In this document: positions 41,444 through 52,000 of the stretch, piece after piece | Layout of the letters: every line of letters starts with the position of its first letter | How positions within the stretch are numbered: the stretch's first letter is position 1 | Source of the DNA: Chitinophagaceae bacterium | Lineage (GTDB): Bacteria > Bacteroidota > Bacteroidia > Chitinophagales > Chitinophagaceae | DNA length: 64,000 nucleotides | Assembly: GCA_016722465.1 (NCBI GenBank) | Contig: JADKJC010000001.1 | Span: 620,001 to 684,000 of the forward strand | Reading direction: 5' to 3' | Program-made: the position numbers and the translations under genes | The notes under the pieces: generated by a model | The model's database searches: none | The model's input: the letters and a program-made list of their open reading frames with translations, nothing else | What the model was told of the DNA's origin: nothing

Positions 41444-42004
41444 TTATTGTTTTCCCACCACCATATTGCGGAGGCGTTGCAGGCAGCGGTATTTATTATT
41501 TTTTGCGGTTGCTTCTGTCCATGAAAAAGTGGCTGCAATATTACTCATGCTTTGTTTCATAAAATAAAAAAGTGTCAGCACCTTCCTGCATGGTTCACCA
41601 AGGTTTTTAAAATGATGGCGTACATTTTCAATATAGTTTTCTTCTTCTTCATTGTATGAGGCTTCAATAAAAGAGCTGTCTTCCACCGGTACCACACTTA
41701 TTTTTTTTGCAGCCCTCAGGTAATCATACCATTTATATTTTGCAATCTGGAAAAGGTATGCTTCCAGCGATGAACCATTTTGCGGCACAAAGCGCCCTGC
41801 CTTTATATTTTGCCATACTGCAATAAATGCTTCCTGGTAAATATCTTTTGCTTCTTCTGCAGTTCCACTGTTGGCCATTACAAATGCTTCTGTTTTGTAA
41901 AAGTTATTTGTGTACAATGCTTCCAGTGCCTTCTCGTCATTTGCCAATACTGCAGCGGCCTGTATTTGTAAATCAATAAATTGGTTCCGTGTGTTTTGCT
42001 GCAT
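41444..42004 (-). CDS. ECF-type RNA polymerase sigma factor
   Basis: 186 residues. Region 2 is clear (GTAEEAKDIYQEAFIAVWQNIKAG and LEAYLFQIAKYKWYDYLR), as is region 4 (CRKVLTLFYFMKQSMSNIAATF then EATAKNNKYRCLQRLRNMV). No extra domains. It directs RNA polymerase to a small regulon and is normally held by a partner anti-sigma factor, here most likely the next gene. A GTACAT inverted repeat spans the region just upstream of the ATG. First gene of the three-gene operon. Confidence 0.9.
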   Translation of the reverse strand: MQQNTRNQFIDLQIQAAAVLANDEKALEALYTNNFYKTEAFVMANSGTAEEAKDIYQEAFIAVWQNIKAGRFVPQNGSSLEAYLFQIAKYKWYDYLRAAKKISVVPVEDSSFIEASYNEEEENYIENVRHHFKNLGEPCRKVLTLFYFMKQSMSNIAATFSWTEATAKNNKYRCLQRLRNMVVGKQ

Positions 42005-42014
42005 TGCATTTTAT

Positions 42015-42032
42015 ATGTACACTAAAGTACAT
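42015..42032. promoter_or_regulatory. ATGTAC-N6-GTACAT inverted repeat upstream of the ECF sigma gene
   Basis: ATGTAC (42015-42020) and GTACAT (42027-42032) form a perfect 6-bp inverted repeat with a 6-nt spacer, 11-28 nt before the sigma ATG. On the minus strand it overlaps TACTTTAG, a one-mismatch -7 box. It could be an operator or a self-regulated promoter element. Confidence 0.4.
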
Positions 42033-42253
42033 GTAAAGATGCATACTTTGAAAATGTGCTAAAAAACTTTATTTGCCGTACTGCATATTTATTTCCTATT
42101 CCATCCAGCTCTGCATTAATACGCCTTTCTTACTGCAAAACTATCTGCTTCATCACTTCCTCTAAACAGCACGTTCCTATTGTGTTAACAGAAATTATTT
42201 TTCACCTTTAATAAAGCTCCATTTTCGTTACCCAATTATATCTGTGGATTAAT

Positions 42254-42311
42254 AAAAGGTCATCAGAGCCTGCAGGTATTTCAAAAAAAGTACTGGAGCT
42301 GATGACTTTTT
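42254..42311. repeat. Long imperfect hairpin in the divergent gap between the sigma gene and the ELW-repeat gene
   Basis: AAAAGGTCATCAG (42254-42266) pairs with CTGATGACTTTTT (42299-42311) over 13 positions with one G-U pair; the 32-nt interior also has short complementary words. It may terminate transcription in either direction or be a small dispersed palindrome. The surrounding gap (42005-42461) has broken minus-strand reading (for example ISSSTFFEIPAGSDD then a TAA at 42208-42210) that I cannot assign. Confidence 0.4.
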
Positions 42312-42461
42312 GCACTTTTTCATATATACTCCTATAGCTGTCCTTTAAAAACTAGTGTTTTTGCCTCTGATAAAGAAGGCAGGCCGTTTCCAAAAAAAGC
42401 CCATCCAATATCTCTGTAAAAAGACAGTAACTACAATTTTTCTGGGTTAAAACATACACTT

Positions 42462-45392
42462 ATGCGAAAGTTTTTCTCATTATTTGCTATTGTTCTTATT
42501 GCACTTTTTTCAAAGGCGCAAACACCTGCGCTTTTAAAAGATATTTATAGCTATACCAACACAGGGTCTGTTAACAGCAATGGAATATATACTGCTGTTG
42601 GCAACACGGTGTATTTTACTGCCAGTGATTGTATCAATGGTTCTGAACTTTGGAAAACGGATGGAACAGCAGCAGGTACAGTAATGGTAAAAGATATTAA
42701 CCCAGGACAGGAATCATCAATGCCGGATAATCTTATTAACGTGAACGGCACCCTTTTTTTTAGCGCCAATAGTGGCAGTACAACGGGTGAGGAATTATGG
42801 AAAAGTGATGGAACAGCGTCTGGTACGGTGCTTGTTAAAGATATTTATGCTGGCGCTGCTTCATCTTCTCCCACTTTTTTAGCCGATGTAAATGGTGTTT
42901 TATTTTTTTCTGCTACTAATGCGGCCTATGGCCAGGAATTATGGAAAAGTAACGGTACGGATGCAGGTACGGTATTGGTAAAAGATATTTATGCAAATGC
43001 CGGCAGTTCTTCACCAATATACCTGATCAATGTAAACGGAACCCTGTTTTTTTCTGCTGCAGGATCGGGCAGCACTGCCAATAAGGAACTCTGGAAAAGT
43101 GATGGTACTGAAGCAGGTACTTTATTGATAAAAGATATAAATCCTGGAAACACAAGTTCATCACCCAACAACCTGGCTAGCATGAACGGCACCCTTTATT
43201 TTTCTGCTACGAACGGTACGGCAGTAAATGGTTTTGAACTCTGGAAAAGCGATGGTACAGAAACCGGGACCGTAATGGTGAAGGATATAAATTCCGGAAC
43301 TGCTGCATCCCTGCCATCTAATCTAACTGTTATTGGCACTACACTCTATTTTGCCGCTACAAATGGCACTGCAGTAAATGGTTTTGAGCTTTGGAAAACT
43401 GATGGCACCGATGCCGGAACAGTAATGGTGAAAGATATTAATCCCGGAACCGGCCTTGGTGTAAGCTCTTCATACAACTTTGTAAACATTGGCGGTACAC
43501 TTTATTTTGGCGCCAACAATGGCACCAGCGGATTTGAACTATGGAAAAGCAATGGCACTGATGCCGGAACAGTGATGGTAAAAGACATCTCTGCAGGCAG
43601 CACTGGCAGTGCCCCCAGCCAGCTTATGAATGTAAACGGCACCCTATTTTTTACTACTACCCAAAATGGTACCGGCCTTTGGAAAAGTAATGGCACCGAA
43701 GCAGGAACAGTGGAACTGAATGCTGTTACACTGAACGGCGGAAATGTTTCCAATCTATATGCTGCAGGCAGCACGCTTTATTTTGTTTACAACGGATATA
43801 AGGCTGGTATTCCTTCAACAGCAACAGGCCCGGAACCCTGGATGAGTAATGGCACTGATGCCGGCACCGTGCTGGTAAAAGATATTTGCACCAGTAACAG
43901 TGGTTCCGACGCCAGTAATTTTTGTGCAGTGGGCAGCACTGTTTTTTTTGCGGCAAACGATGGGCTTAACGGAATTGAACTCTGGAAAACAGATGGCACA
44001 ACAAATGGAACTGTGTTGGTAAAAGATATTGTAACAGGAAGCAGCGGTTCATCCCCTGATTTACTTACCAATGTAAATGGCACTTTGTATTTCGTAGCGC
44101 TTTCTACAGGGTTTGGCAGGGAATTATGGAAGAGTGACGGTACCAGTGCAGGTACAGTGCAGGTAAAAGATATTGTGGCAGGCAGCAGCAATTCAAGCCC
44201 TCTTAACCTTGCTAACGTAAACGGCACTTTATACTTTTCTGCCACCAGCACAGGCTTTGGCAGGGAGCTTTGGAAAAGCAATGGTACAGATGCCGGCACC
44301 GTAATGATAAAAGATATTATGGCTGGCACTACGAATTCTAATCCGGCTAAATTTATCTATGTAAACGGCACTGTTTTTTTTACTGCACAAAACGGCACTA
44401 CGGGCAATGCCAATGATGAAGAATTATGGAAGACGGATGGGACTGATGCCGGGACTGTATTGGTGAAAGATATTTACCCTGGTGTATTTTCATCTGCGCC
44501 TTACACCATGGTAAATTTTAACGGCACCCTTTTCTTCGGTGCCAATGATGGTGTAAATGGAACTGAATTATGGAAGAGCGATGGTACGGCTGCAGGCACA
44601 GTTATATTTAAAGAAACAGTTGCCGGGGCAGGCAATTCATCGCCTTCATCTATGGCAGTTATTGGCAACAGTATGTATTTGGGTTTGATTGACCCTGCAG
44701 CAAACCTTGAATTATGGAAAAGCGATGGTACGCCAGCAGGCACTGTTTTACTAAAAGATATTTATACAGGAGCTTCATCTTCCAATCCCAGAAGTTTTAC
44801 GGCAGTGGGCAGCACTGTTTTTTTTACTGCTTATGATGCTGCCAATGGAATAGAACTTTGGAAAACAGACGGCACAGCGGCAGGCACCGTATTGGTAAAA
44901 GATACTTATCCGGGTTCTACAATAACATCCGCACCAGATTTGTTTACAGAGGTAAACGGCACTTTATTTTTCAGGGCACTCGATCCTGTAAATGGCCTGG
45001 AACTCTGGAAGAGCGATGGCACAACAGCAGGTACTGTTGTGTTCGATATTCAACCCGGAACAAGCGGCTCATTTCCCGAGGGATTCACCAAATTAAATAC
45101 TTCACTTGTTTTTTCTGCCACGAACGCTATGTATAGTACAGAACCGTGGTCAATTGGCACCACACCTGTGGCTACCAACTTTAACTGGACTGGCAATGTA
45201 AGCACTGCCTGGGAAACAGCAGGAAACTGGGGTGGTAATACAGTACCTGCTTCCACATCAGCAGTTATTATTCCTGCAGGCAGGCCAAGGTATCCAACAG
45301 TAAATGCAAGCACAACAGTAAAGAGCATCAGTTGTGCTGCAGGCACTAGTGTAACAGTTAATACAGGTGTTGTATTGAATATACTAAGATGA
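42462..45392 (+). CDS. Secreted ELW-x-(D/N)GT-x2-GT repeat protein with C-terminal Trp-rich module
   Basis: 976 residues: signal peptide (to about SKAQ, residue 20), 17 copies of a 45-55-residue repeat with core ELWKSDGTxAGTVxVKDI, plus a degenerate 18th (TEPWSIGTT), then a 70-residue C-terminal module (NFNWTGNVSTAWETAGNWGG...). Each repeat also carries VNGTLFFSA, consistent with four-stranded propeller blades; 17-18 units could form two or more propellers. No canonical T9SS C-terminal domain is seen; the last module may replace it. Likely a surface or extracellular protein. First of a plus-strand run of giant secreted proteins divergent from the ECF sigma operon. Function unknown. Confidence 0.85.
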   Translation: MRKFFSLFAIVLIALFSKAQTPALLKDIYSYTNTGSVNSNGIYTAVGNTVYFTASDCINGSELWKTDGTAAGTVMVKDINPGQESSMPDNLINVNGTLFFSANSGSTTGEELWKSDGTASGTVLVKDIYAGAASSSPTFLADVNGVLFFSATNAAYGQELWKSNGTDAGTVLVKDIYANAGSSSPIYLINVNGTLFFSAAGSGSTANKELWKSDGTEAGTLLIKDINPGNTSSSPNNLASMNGTLYFSATNGTAVNGFELWKSDGTETGTVMVKDINSGTAASLPSNLTVIGTTLYFAATNGTAVNGFELWKTDGTDAGTVMVKDINPGTGLGVSSSYNFVNIGGTLYFGANNGTSGFELWKSNGTDAGTVMVKDISAGSTGSAPSQLMNVNGTLFFTTTQNGTGLWKSNGTEAGTVELNAVTLNGGNVSNLYAAGSTLYFVYNGYKAGIPSTATGPEPWMSNGTDAGTVLVKDICTSNSGSDASNFCAVGSTVFFAANDGLNGIELWKTDGTTNGTVLVKDIVTGSSGSSPDLLTNVNGTLYFVALSTGFGRELWKSDGTSAGTVQVKDIVAGSSNSSPLNLANVNGTLYFSATSTGFGRELWKSNGTDAGTVMIKDIMAGTTNSNPAKFIYVNGTVFFTAQNGTTGNANDEELWKTDGTDAGTVLVKDIYPGVFSSAPYTMVNFNGTLFFGANDGVNGTELWKSDGTAAGTVIFKETVAGAGNSSPSSMAVIGNSMYLGLIDPAANLELWKSDGTPAGTVLLKDIYTGASSSNPRSFTAVGSTVFFTAYDAANGIELWKTDGTAAGTVLVKDTYPGSTITSAPDLFTEVNGTLFFRALDPVNGLELWKSDGTTAGTVVFDIQPGTSGSFPEGFTKLNTSLVFSATNAMYSTEPWSIGTTPVATNFNWTGNVSTAWETAGNWGGNTVPASTSAVIIPAGRPRYPTVNASTTVKSISCAAGTSVTVNTGVVLNILR

Positions 45393-45499
45393 TAAAAGCC
45401 TGTAAAACATGATGATCATACCCCTCTGTAAACAACCTTGCATGCGCTGTCTGAAAAATTAAACTGTATTAAAAAACTAACCGTAAAAGCCATTGTATC

Positions 45500-48400
45500 A
45501 TGAAGCATTTTATCCTTTCGATTTTATTGATCGGCCTGTTTCCGGCAAAAAATTTTTCCCAGACAATTGTTAATTTCCAGATGGGGGGATTTGCATCAGC
45601 AGAATTTACCACCAACAATTTTAAATGTATCGGTGTAGGAAAAGGCAACCGCATTTGGGCTGGTACGCAATATGGTGGCTTATATACATACGATGAAGGG
45701 TTTAATATCTGGCGAAAATCAGGCAAGCTCACCAATGTTTTTATTAATGATATAAAAGCAGATGCAGATAGTGGTATCTGGATAGCACAGTCTGGCACTG
45801 CATCAGTGGGAGGCAATTCAAACATTGCCGGCGGGGTAAATTATTTTCCTGTTGCCAGCGATATCAGTATGAGTTTTTACAGTGTGGCAGGCACCACCAC
45901 CAGTGCTGATCTTTTAAGCCGTAATGTGAGGTCATTATACATAGATCAAAGTTGGGGTACAGCTAACAACAGGTTGCCAAGAGTGTGGGCAGCACAAGGA
46001 ACTTACATCACTTCATTCAATACCAGGCGTGGTGGCTTAAGTATTGGACTGAATCCTAATCCTACATATTTTACCAGGTATGATAGTGGCTATGCTGCAG
46101 CTCCCAATGCCACACCCATCAGTGAAGCGGTAGGTGGCAACAGCCAGGAAGTATGGATTGCTGCAAGGCAAAATAATGGCGGCTCACAAATTCTCCGCTT
46201 TAAGCCAAGCGGTATATATATTGGCACTCACGGTACTGCTGACACTTCTTTATTCCTGGCAGGTTTTTCTGCACAGGCTATTCATTTTGATGTGCTGGGC
46301 AACCGGTGGATAGGATTAAAAGCTGGCGGTTTGATAATAAAAACAGGAACAAGCTGGTTAAAAATGGATGCACCAAGTTTTTTCCCCCCCGGCACACAGG
46401 TTAATTATAACGCTATTACTTCAGACAAATATGGCAATGTATATATCGGAACAAGCAATGGCTTACTGCAATATCAATCCAGGGATTATAATTCATCTTC
46501 AAGTCCTGACTATACCCCTTCTTACAATTATTATACTACCAATCAGGGCTTACCCAGCAATAATATTACCGGGGTTGCTTTCGACGACAAAAATGGCAGG
46601 CTTCTCATTACAAGTGATGCAGGCGTAACATTCATGGATATCCGGGAACCGTTTATAAAGGGTGTGGTGTTTGATGCCTTCTGCAACATAGATAATGAAG
46701 AAAGAAAATATTCAGGTTTTGAAAAAACAGCATTGAAAGGTGTAACTACTGTAAGGTTGCTAAGGAATAATGTAGAAGAAGAATTTACTTATCCTGATGC
46801 CAACGGCATTTTTGAATTAAGAGAAGCGAATGATGTGGATGATTATACAGTAGAAATAAAATCTGTAATAGAGGGAAGAACGATAAAATACATTTACAAT
46901 AATATCCGCAACCATACCCGTTTGTTGCCTGCATTGATACCGGATAGTTTAATAAGGGAACTGAAAACTTTTAAATCTAAAATGGAAAAGCGTTGCTTCC
47001 CATTAAAGTTATCTTTTGGTATAGAGATCAGCAATGTATTTTGTACTGAGAATTTTGGTAACCAGGGCAATGATTTTAACACCAGTAATTATGATGCTGC
47101 TTACCAGGAGTTTTACAGAACAGAAGGGTTAACGGATCATAAAAAAAGAATTGACAACCTGGGTACTTATTATGCTGCACTGGCTGCTGTGTATAAGCTG
47201 GGAGAAAACTCCAGCGACCTCGTTACAGATGTAGTATCAAATATTTTTGATGCCTTTGATGCACTAAAAGGTTTTGTAGAATTCCGTGCCGGGTTAAATG
47301 CACCTGCGGAAGCTCCAACATTTGCATCACTTAGCAAAGAACTAAATGATGGAGAGGTTGCCTATATAAAAGCTTTTAAAGACATGCTGGTATTCAGCAT
47401 TACAAAACTAACCACTATTGCAGATGCCAAGACAAAAGCAATATTTGATAAAAGTGTAAGCGCCATCAATGAGGGGCTTGACCTCTTGATAGAAGCATAT
47501 GATAAGGGAAGAAATGATGCATTAAAAAAAGCATTGGTTGATAACTTAAAAAAAGCTGTGGCACAAACAATTGCTATTTCATATTACAAGCAGTATTATG
47601 CTCAGGAACATCATAGTTTGTTTGTTCCTTCAGCCAGTTTATCCGCAAGAAACATAGAATCAAAATATACTTATGACCAGAGTTTCGACAACATTTATAA
47701 TCCTGCTGCCAGCTCTGTTGTAAAAGAAGCAAAGGATAAGCTGGACGAAAAAAAAGCTAACATTGCCACATTGGGCGATGTTGCCAAAGTTGCCGATATA
47801 GCTTCTAATGCTGCAGATGCTGCAACTGCATTATCGCTTCTGGGTGGCCCGGCAGCAGCAGGTTTTGTCAAAGCACTTTCATACACAGCCAAAGGAATAA
47901 AATTTGCTGCTTTTGCAGGTTCAATATACCAGGCTGGTACTGGTGCATCGGATATAGTTGATATATCAGACAACATTGAACCAAGAGCAGGGTTCTTCAG
48001 ACCACTGCCGCCAGCAAATCAAACGATACTTAATACAGCTCAGGCTTCGCCAGATTCTTTAATAGCAAGAAAGAACAGGTACAATCAAAGATTAACTGAA
48101 ATGCAGGTTATATATGCTGCTGCTTATGATAGTACTGCGTATAAAAACAAGTTCAGGCAATTGGTTAAAGACGATTCATTGTATAGTGCTGAAATGTCAG
48201 GTACGCTATACAGCTTATATGCTTCGATTGATACGGCTTCTGTACGTATTGCAGGTTTTAGCAACCGCTTAAACAGGGTTATTGATTCATTCGTTTGCCT
48301 GCAAAATGCTTTGCGTCATTCTCTCCACTATCAGAACATTGCTTTTATTGCAGCGTCTGATAAAACGATATATACTCCCGGACTTGACAGCACTGCCAAT

Positions 48401-49006
48401 GAAACTAAACTGGCTAATGACTCTGCCGTAAATGGTATCATATCCCTGATCAACGATATTAATAATAATGGCATTGGGGCAAAAGCTTATTTAGTTCAGG
48501 AAAGCTATGCAATAAACTTTTCCCGTGCTCCCGGGGCAGCCGGCACTGTCACTTACACATTTAAAAACTATGGCGGAGAAGTACAAAATAATGTAAGCTT
48601 TAAAATAAACAGGCCAACGGCTGGTTATACAATTACCAGTGCAGACTCTGTGAATGTTGGCAATATACTTCCAGGCCAGTCAAAAAATGTAAGCTTTAAC
48701 TTTCAATCGCCTGCTAACGACAGCATTGGAAATTACACAATTGATTTAAAAGCAACCAATGGTCTGCATATACCAATATATGGTTTGTTGTATGCGATAG
48801 ATCCAACAAAATTCTACAGTGTTAAAAATGGTAACTGGAATGATCCTTTAACATGGAGTACCAACACAGTGCCCTCAGCAATTAATAAAATTTACATTAC
48901 GCATACGGTTACAGTAACAGCAGATGCAAACTGTAAATCTGTAACAGTGTATAAACCCGGTAGTGTAATAGTAAATAGCGGCAGGCGGATAATTATAAAC
49001 AATTAA
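45500..49006 (+). CDS. Large secreted mosaic: propeller, Ig-like, helical region and C-terminal Trp-rich module
   Basis: 1168 residues. Signal peptide to about residue 20; a two-component-regulator-type propeller (about 25-380: GKGNRIWAGTQYGGLYTYD, NVYIGTSNGLLQY); a carboxypeptidase-regulatory-like segment (about 385-460); a long helical region (about 470-960) containing a Gly/Ala-rich hydrophobic stretch (ALSLLGGPAAAGFVKALSY, about 773-791); a CARDB-like beta domain (about 1010-1095); and a terminal module (YSVKNGNWNDPLTWS...). It has no kinase or DNA-binding part, so it is not a hybrid sensor. Predicted to be exported. Gap to the previous gene is 107 nt and to the next 32 nt, suggesting one transcript. 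Function unknown. Confidence 0.8.
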   Translation: MKHFILSILLIGLFPAKNFSQTIVNFQMGGFASAEFTTNNFKCIGVGKGNRIWAGTQYGGLYTYDEGFNIWRKSGKLTNVFINDIKADADSGIWIAQSGTASVGGNSNIAGGVNYFPVASDISMSFYSVAGTTTSADLLSRNVRSLYIDQSWGTANNRLPRVWAAQGTYITSFNTRRGGLSIGLNPNPTYFTRYDSGYAAAPNATPISEAVGGNSQEVWIAARQNNGGSQILRFKPSGIYIGTHGTADTSLFLAGFSAQAIHFDVLGNRWIGLKAGGLIIKTGTSWLKMDAPSFFPPGTQVNYNAITSDKYGNVYIGTSNGLLQYQSRDYNSSSSPDYTPSYNYYTTNQGLPSNNITGVAFDDKNGRLLITSDAGVTFMDIREPFIKGVVFDAFCNIDNEERKYSGFEKTALKGVTTVRLLRNNVEEEFTYPDANGIFELREANDVDDYTVEIKSVIEGRTIKYIYNNIRNHTRLLPALIPDSLIRELKTFKSKMEKRCFPLKLSFGIEISNVFCTENFGNQGNDFNTSNYDAAYQEFYRTEGLTDHKKRIDNLGTYYAALAAVYKLGENSSDLVTDVVSNIFDAFDALKGFVEFRAGLNAPAEAPTFASLSKELNDGEVAYIKAFKDMLVFSITKLTTIADAKTKAIFDKSVSAINEGLDLLIEAYDKGRNDALKKALVDNLKKAVAQTIAISYYKQYYAQEHHSLFVPSASLSARNIESKYTYDQSFDNIYNPAASSVVKEAKDKLDEKKANIATLGDVAKVADIASNAADAATALSLLGGPAAAGFVKALSYTAKGIKFAAFAGSIYQAGTGASDIVDISDNIEPRAGFFRPLPPANQTILNTAQASPDSLIARKNRYNQRLTEMQVIYAAAYDSTAYKNKFRQLVKDDSLYSAEMSGTLYSLYASIDTASVRIAGFSNRLNRVIDSFVCLQNALRHSLHYQNIAFIAASDKTIYTPGLDSTANETKLANDSAVNGIISLINDINNNGIGAKAYLVQESYAINFSRAPGAAGTVTYTFKNYGGEVQNNVSFKINRPTAGYTITSADSVNVGNILPGQSKNVSFNFQSPANDSIGNYTIDLKATNGLHIPIYGLLYAIDPTKFYSVKNGNWNDPLTWSTNTVPSAINKIYITHTVTVTADANCKSVTVYKPGSVIVNSGRRIIINN

Positions 49007-49038
49007 AGAAACATTTTCCATGCACAATTGATTCTGTA

Positions 49039-52000
49039 ATGAAGAATACACTAAAATATATTTTTTTTCTGCTGATACTGTTCGGATGCACCTTTACACA
49101 GTTGCATGCACAGGCACCAACCAGTGATAATTGTGTAAATGCAGAAACAATTGTTATCGCAAACAACGGTTTTGGCCTTGGCAATTTTTCCTCTTCTCAA
49201 ATAAACATCACTAATGCAACAGTGCAAGCAGGCGAAAGCTTTGCACCAGCCATTTTTGTGGCAGGGCTCGATGATAAATCTGTATGGTTAAAATTTTCCT
49301 TGCCAACAATAAGAGCGGTAAGAGTTACATTGTCTCAACCGGGAACAGCAATAGCAGCAGGAGATGTTGGCTTTGCGGTATATAAAGACAATAATTGTTT
49401 GCCTACGAACGACAGCATCAGCACCAAACTTACACCTATTGTTACCTGGGGCAATACCTATCACCCATGCGTACCTGCCGGAGATTACTTGGTACAGGTA
49501 TCCTCCAATGTAAATGCAAATGGCCCCATTATTATTACAGTGGAGATAAGCGACCAAACTGGCGCTGCTTACGACCATCCCAACGAGGCATATGCTTTTG
49601 GCATAGCATCTCCTTATGCAAGAAAAATTGATTTTGAAGCAGAATGCCAGTCCATTGAAGATGCAACAGAAGTATGCAGCAGCCTGAATAATTACACTGA
49701 ATATCACAAAAGTGCCTGGTTCACTTTTACCACTCCGGCTTACTTAGATTATTTAGTGGTGGGGTTATCAGGAACAGGAGCCACAACATATTTCCCCAGC
49801 GGGGGTGCTAACATTCAAAAAAAGTTTGGATACAATTTATACCGTGGAGATGCTGTTACTACACCCATCAATAGTTTAACAGTAGTGGATGGCTGCGACA
49901 GTATGCTCACTAACGGCTACCGGTGTGCCAGTAAGGAATACCGCTGCGGCGACCTTCAACCCAATACTACTTACAGCATTCAGTTGTTTATTCATAAAGA
50001 TTTTAAAGACATGGTGCGGCTTGGTATCCTTACCGGTGGAGCCAATCCAACAGCAGGCCCCTTGCCGGTAAATACTTTGCCGGCATCTAATGCATTAGGC
50101 TTACTGCCAGCCGCCGCTAATGGCGCTACTACCACTTTTACCGATTATTTTGGCTGTAACAGCCGCCACAGCACCAATAGCTGCAATCCATCCAAACCTG
50201 CAGCAGGTGTTACTGTTAATCGTGCAAAATATAACCTCAGCAGTTTTGCCAGCTTTACTTTAAGCAGAACGGTGGCCATTACATTCCGCCCCAGTTCAAT
50301 CAACTGTGGACCCAGGCCAATCATCAGGTTGTTTAAACAAAGCCTTACTGCCAATTGTGCTGACCTTGATACTGCTAATATTGTGGGTACGGCTGCATAT
50401 AATGGCGAAATGGAATGCCTTGCCCCCGGCGATTATGTATTGCAGGTGCTGGGTGTGGATACTGCATATTCAAGCCTGACCAGCCTTTATTATGGAGACT
50501 TAGGCAATAATAACAACCAATGCCTGTTTTCAAACCTCGGCACCCGCTTTGAAGTAGGTATGGTTGTATATACCCGTAAGGCCGCCAGTAAATATTCATT
50601 AAATGTAACTGGCGCATTTGACAGTATCAACAGGGTGGGAACTGTGCAACAACCGTTGTTAAGTGGTATTCCTTACCAGTCTGCTCCTGATACCATTGGC
50701 TGCCAGCCTACACTTCGTCCATGGGATACCACCTGTTCTCCGCTTAATGACAAAGTAATCTACCGGCAGTTTCTAGTGGCAGACAGTGGCACAGTAGATT
50801 TTGGAACCCTCACCTATTCAAATAATCCGCCGTTCAGATACCGCCTGTATAGTGGCGATGCCAATGCGCTGGCAGCAGCACAAAATATTTTTAATTTTCC
50901 TGATAGGGTTACCGGCATTGTGCCAAAAACATTGTGCCTTGTTGGCAATACTTATTGTGAAAATAAAACGGCCTGCGTATTGCCGGGCTCGTATACATAT
51001 ACCACGATGGGTAGTACCGGAGATGTGGGCCGTGCCGACAGGCCCACCTTCACATTTGTAAAAACAAGAACCAAACATAACAGTCCTTTCAATGCCCACA
51101 ACATGGGGAGTATTATGGATACTCTTGGCCCCAATGGTGGCACATTGCGAAGCTACCGGGATTACTGGAGTTGTGAAGACAATGCAGTACCCATCAACGG
51201 ATACATGCCCTGTACAATAGGAGGCCGGCCTGCTACCAAGGCTATTTACCGGCAGTTTTATTTAAAAGAAGCAGCCATCATCCGTTTTACCAATCCCGGC
51301 TATGGTGGCTGGTGTGTAAACAATGCCTATGGCACAAGAACACTATTTTATGGAAAAGCAACAGATAGTTTTGCCGCATTATCACCACTAGGTAATCAGT
51401 GGAATTGCTTTTCAACGGCACAAACCAGCAATAGCTGTGCACCTTTGCCTGCAGGATGGTACACGGTAGTTTCTTATGGTACGGGGCCAAATTATGACAG
51501 TACCATGCGGCTTACGAATGTTGGTGGACGTTATAATAGCCATGTAAGCTACCGGGATGAATTTGATATAACTATTACCCCAGCTTGCCCCGGACCAAAA
51601 TTCAACCGTCCGTACAAGGCATCTGTTGCAGCAGGTAATACGCCACACTTAATTCAATGGGGAACAAGGTCCATCAGTACGCCGGTATATCCAAGAACAG
51701 ATACAAGTTTTACACTTCCAACTGAAAATTTCAACTGCACACTTGATACACCATTTGCCAGCCACCCCGTTAAGCCATGCCAACCTGCATCCAACAGGGT
51801 AGCTTACTATGTTTTCCGCACTACCCAGGTTTGTTATTTGCAAATCAATACCGGGGGTTATTATGCAACAGTATTTGATAAGGATGTACGGACAGATTCA
51901 TTACAGTTTGCCTCCGCCACACCCATACAGCAATGCAATAATTCTCTTGGCAATATCCAGTTCTGCCATTTTCAGCCGGGCACTTACACACTTGTGATAT

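Noticed and set aside
45500-49006. Hybrid two-component sensor (propeller sensor kinase)
   Set aside because: The propeller resembles such sensors, but no membrane helix, histidine kinase or AraC domain follows; the protein ends in a secreted-type module.
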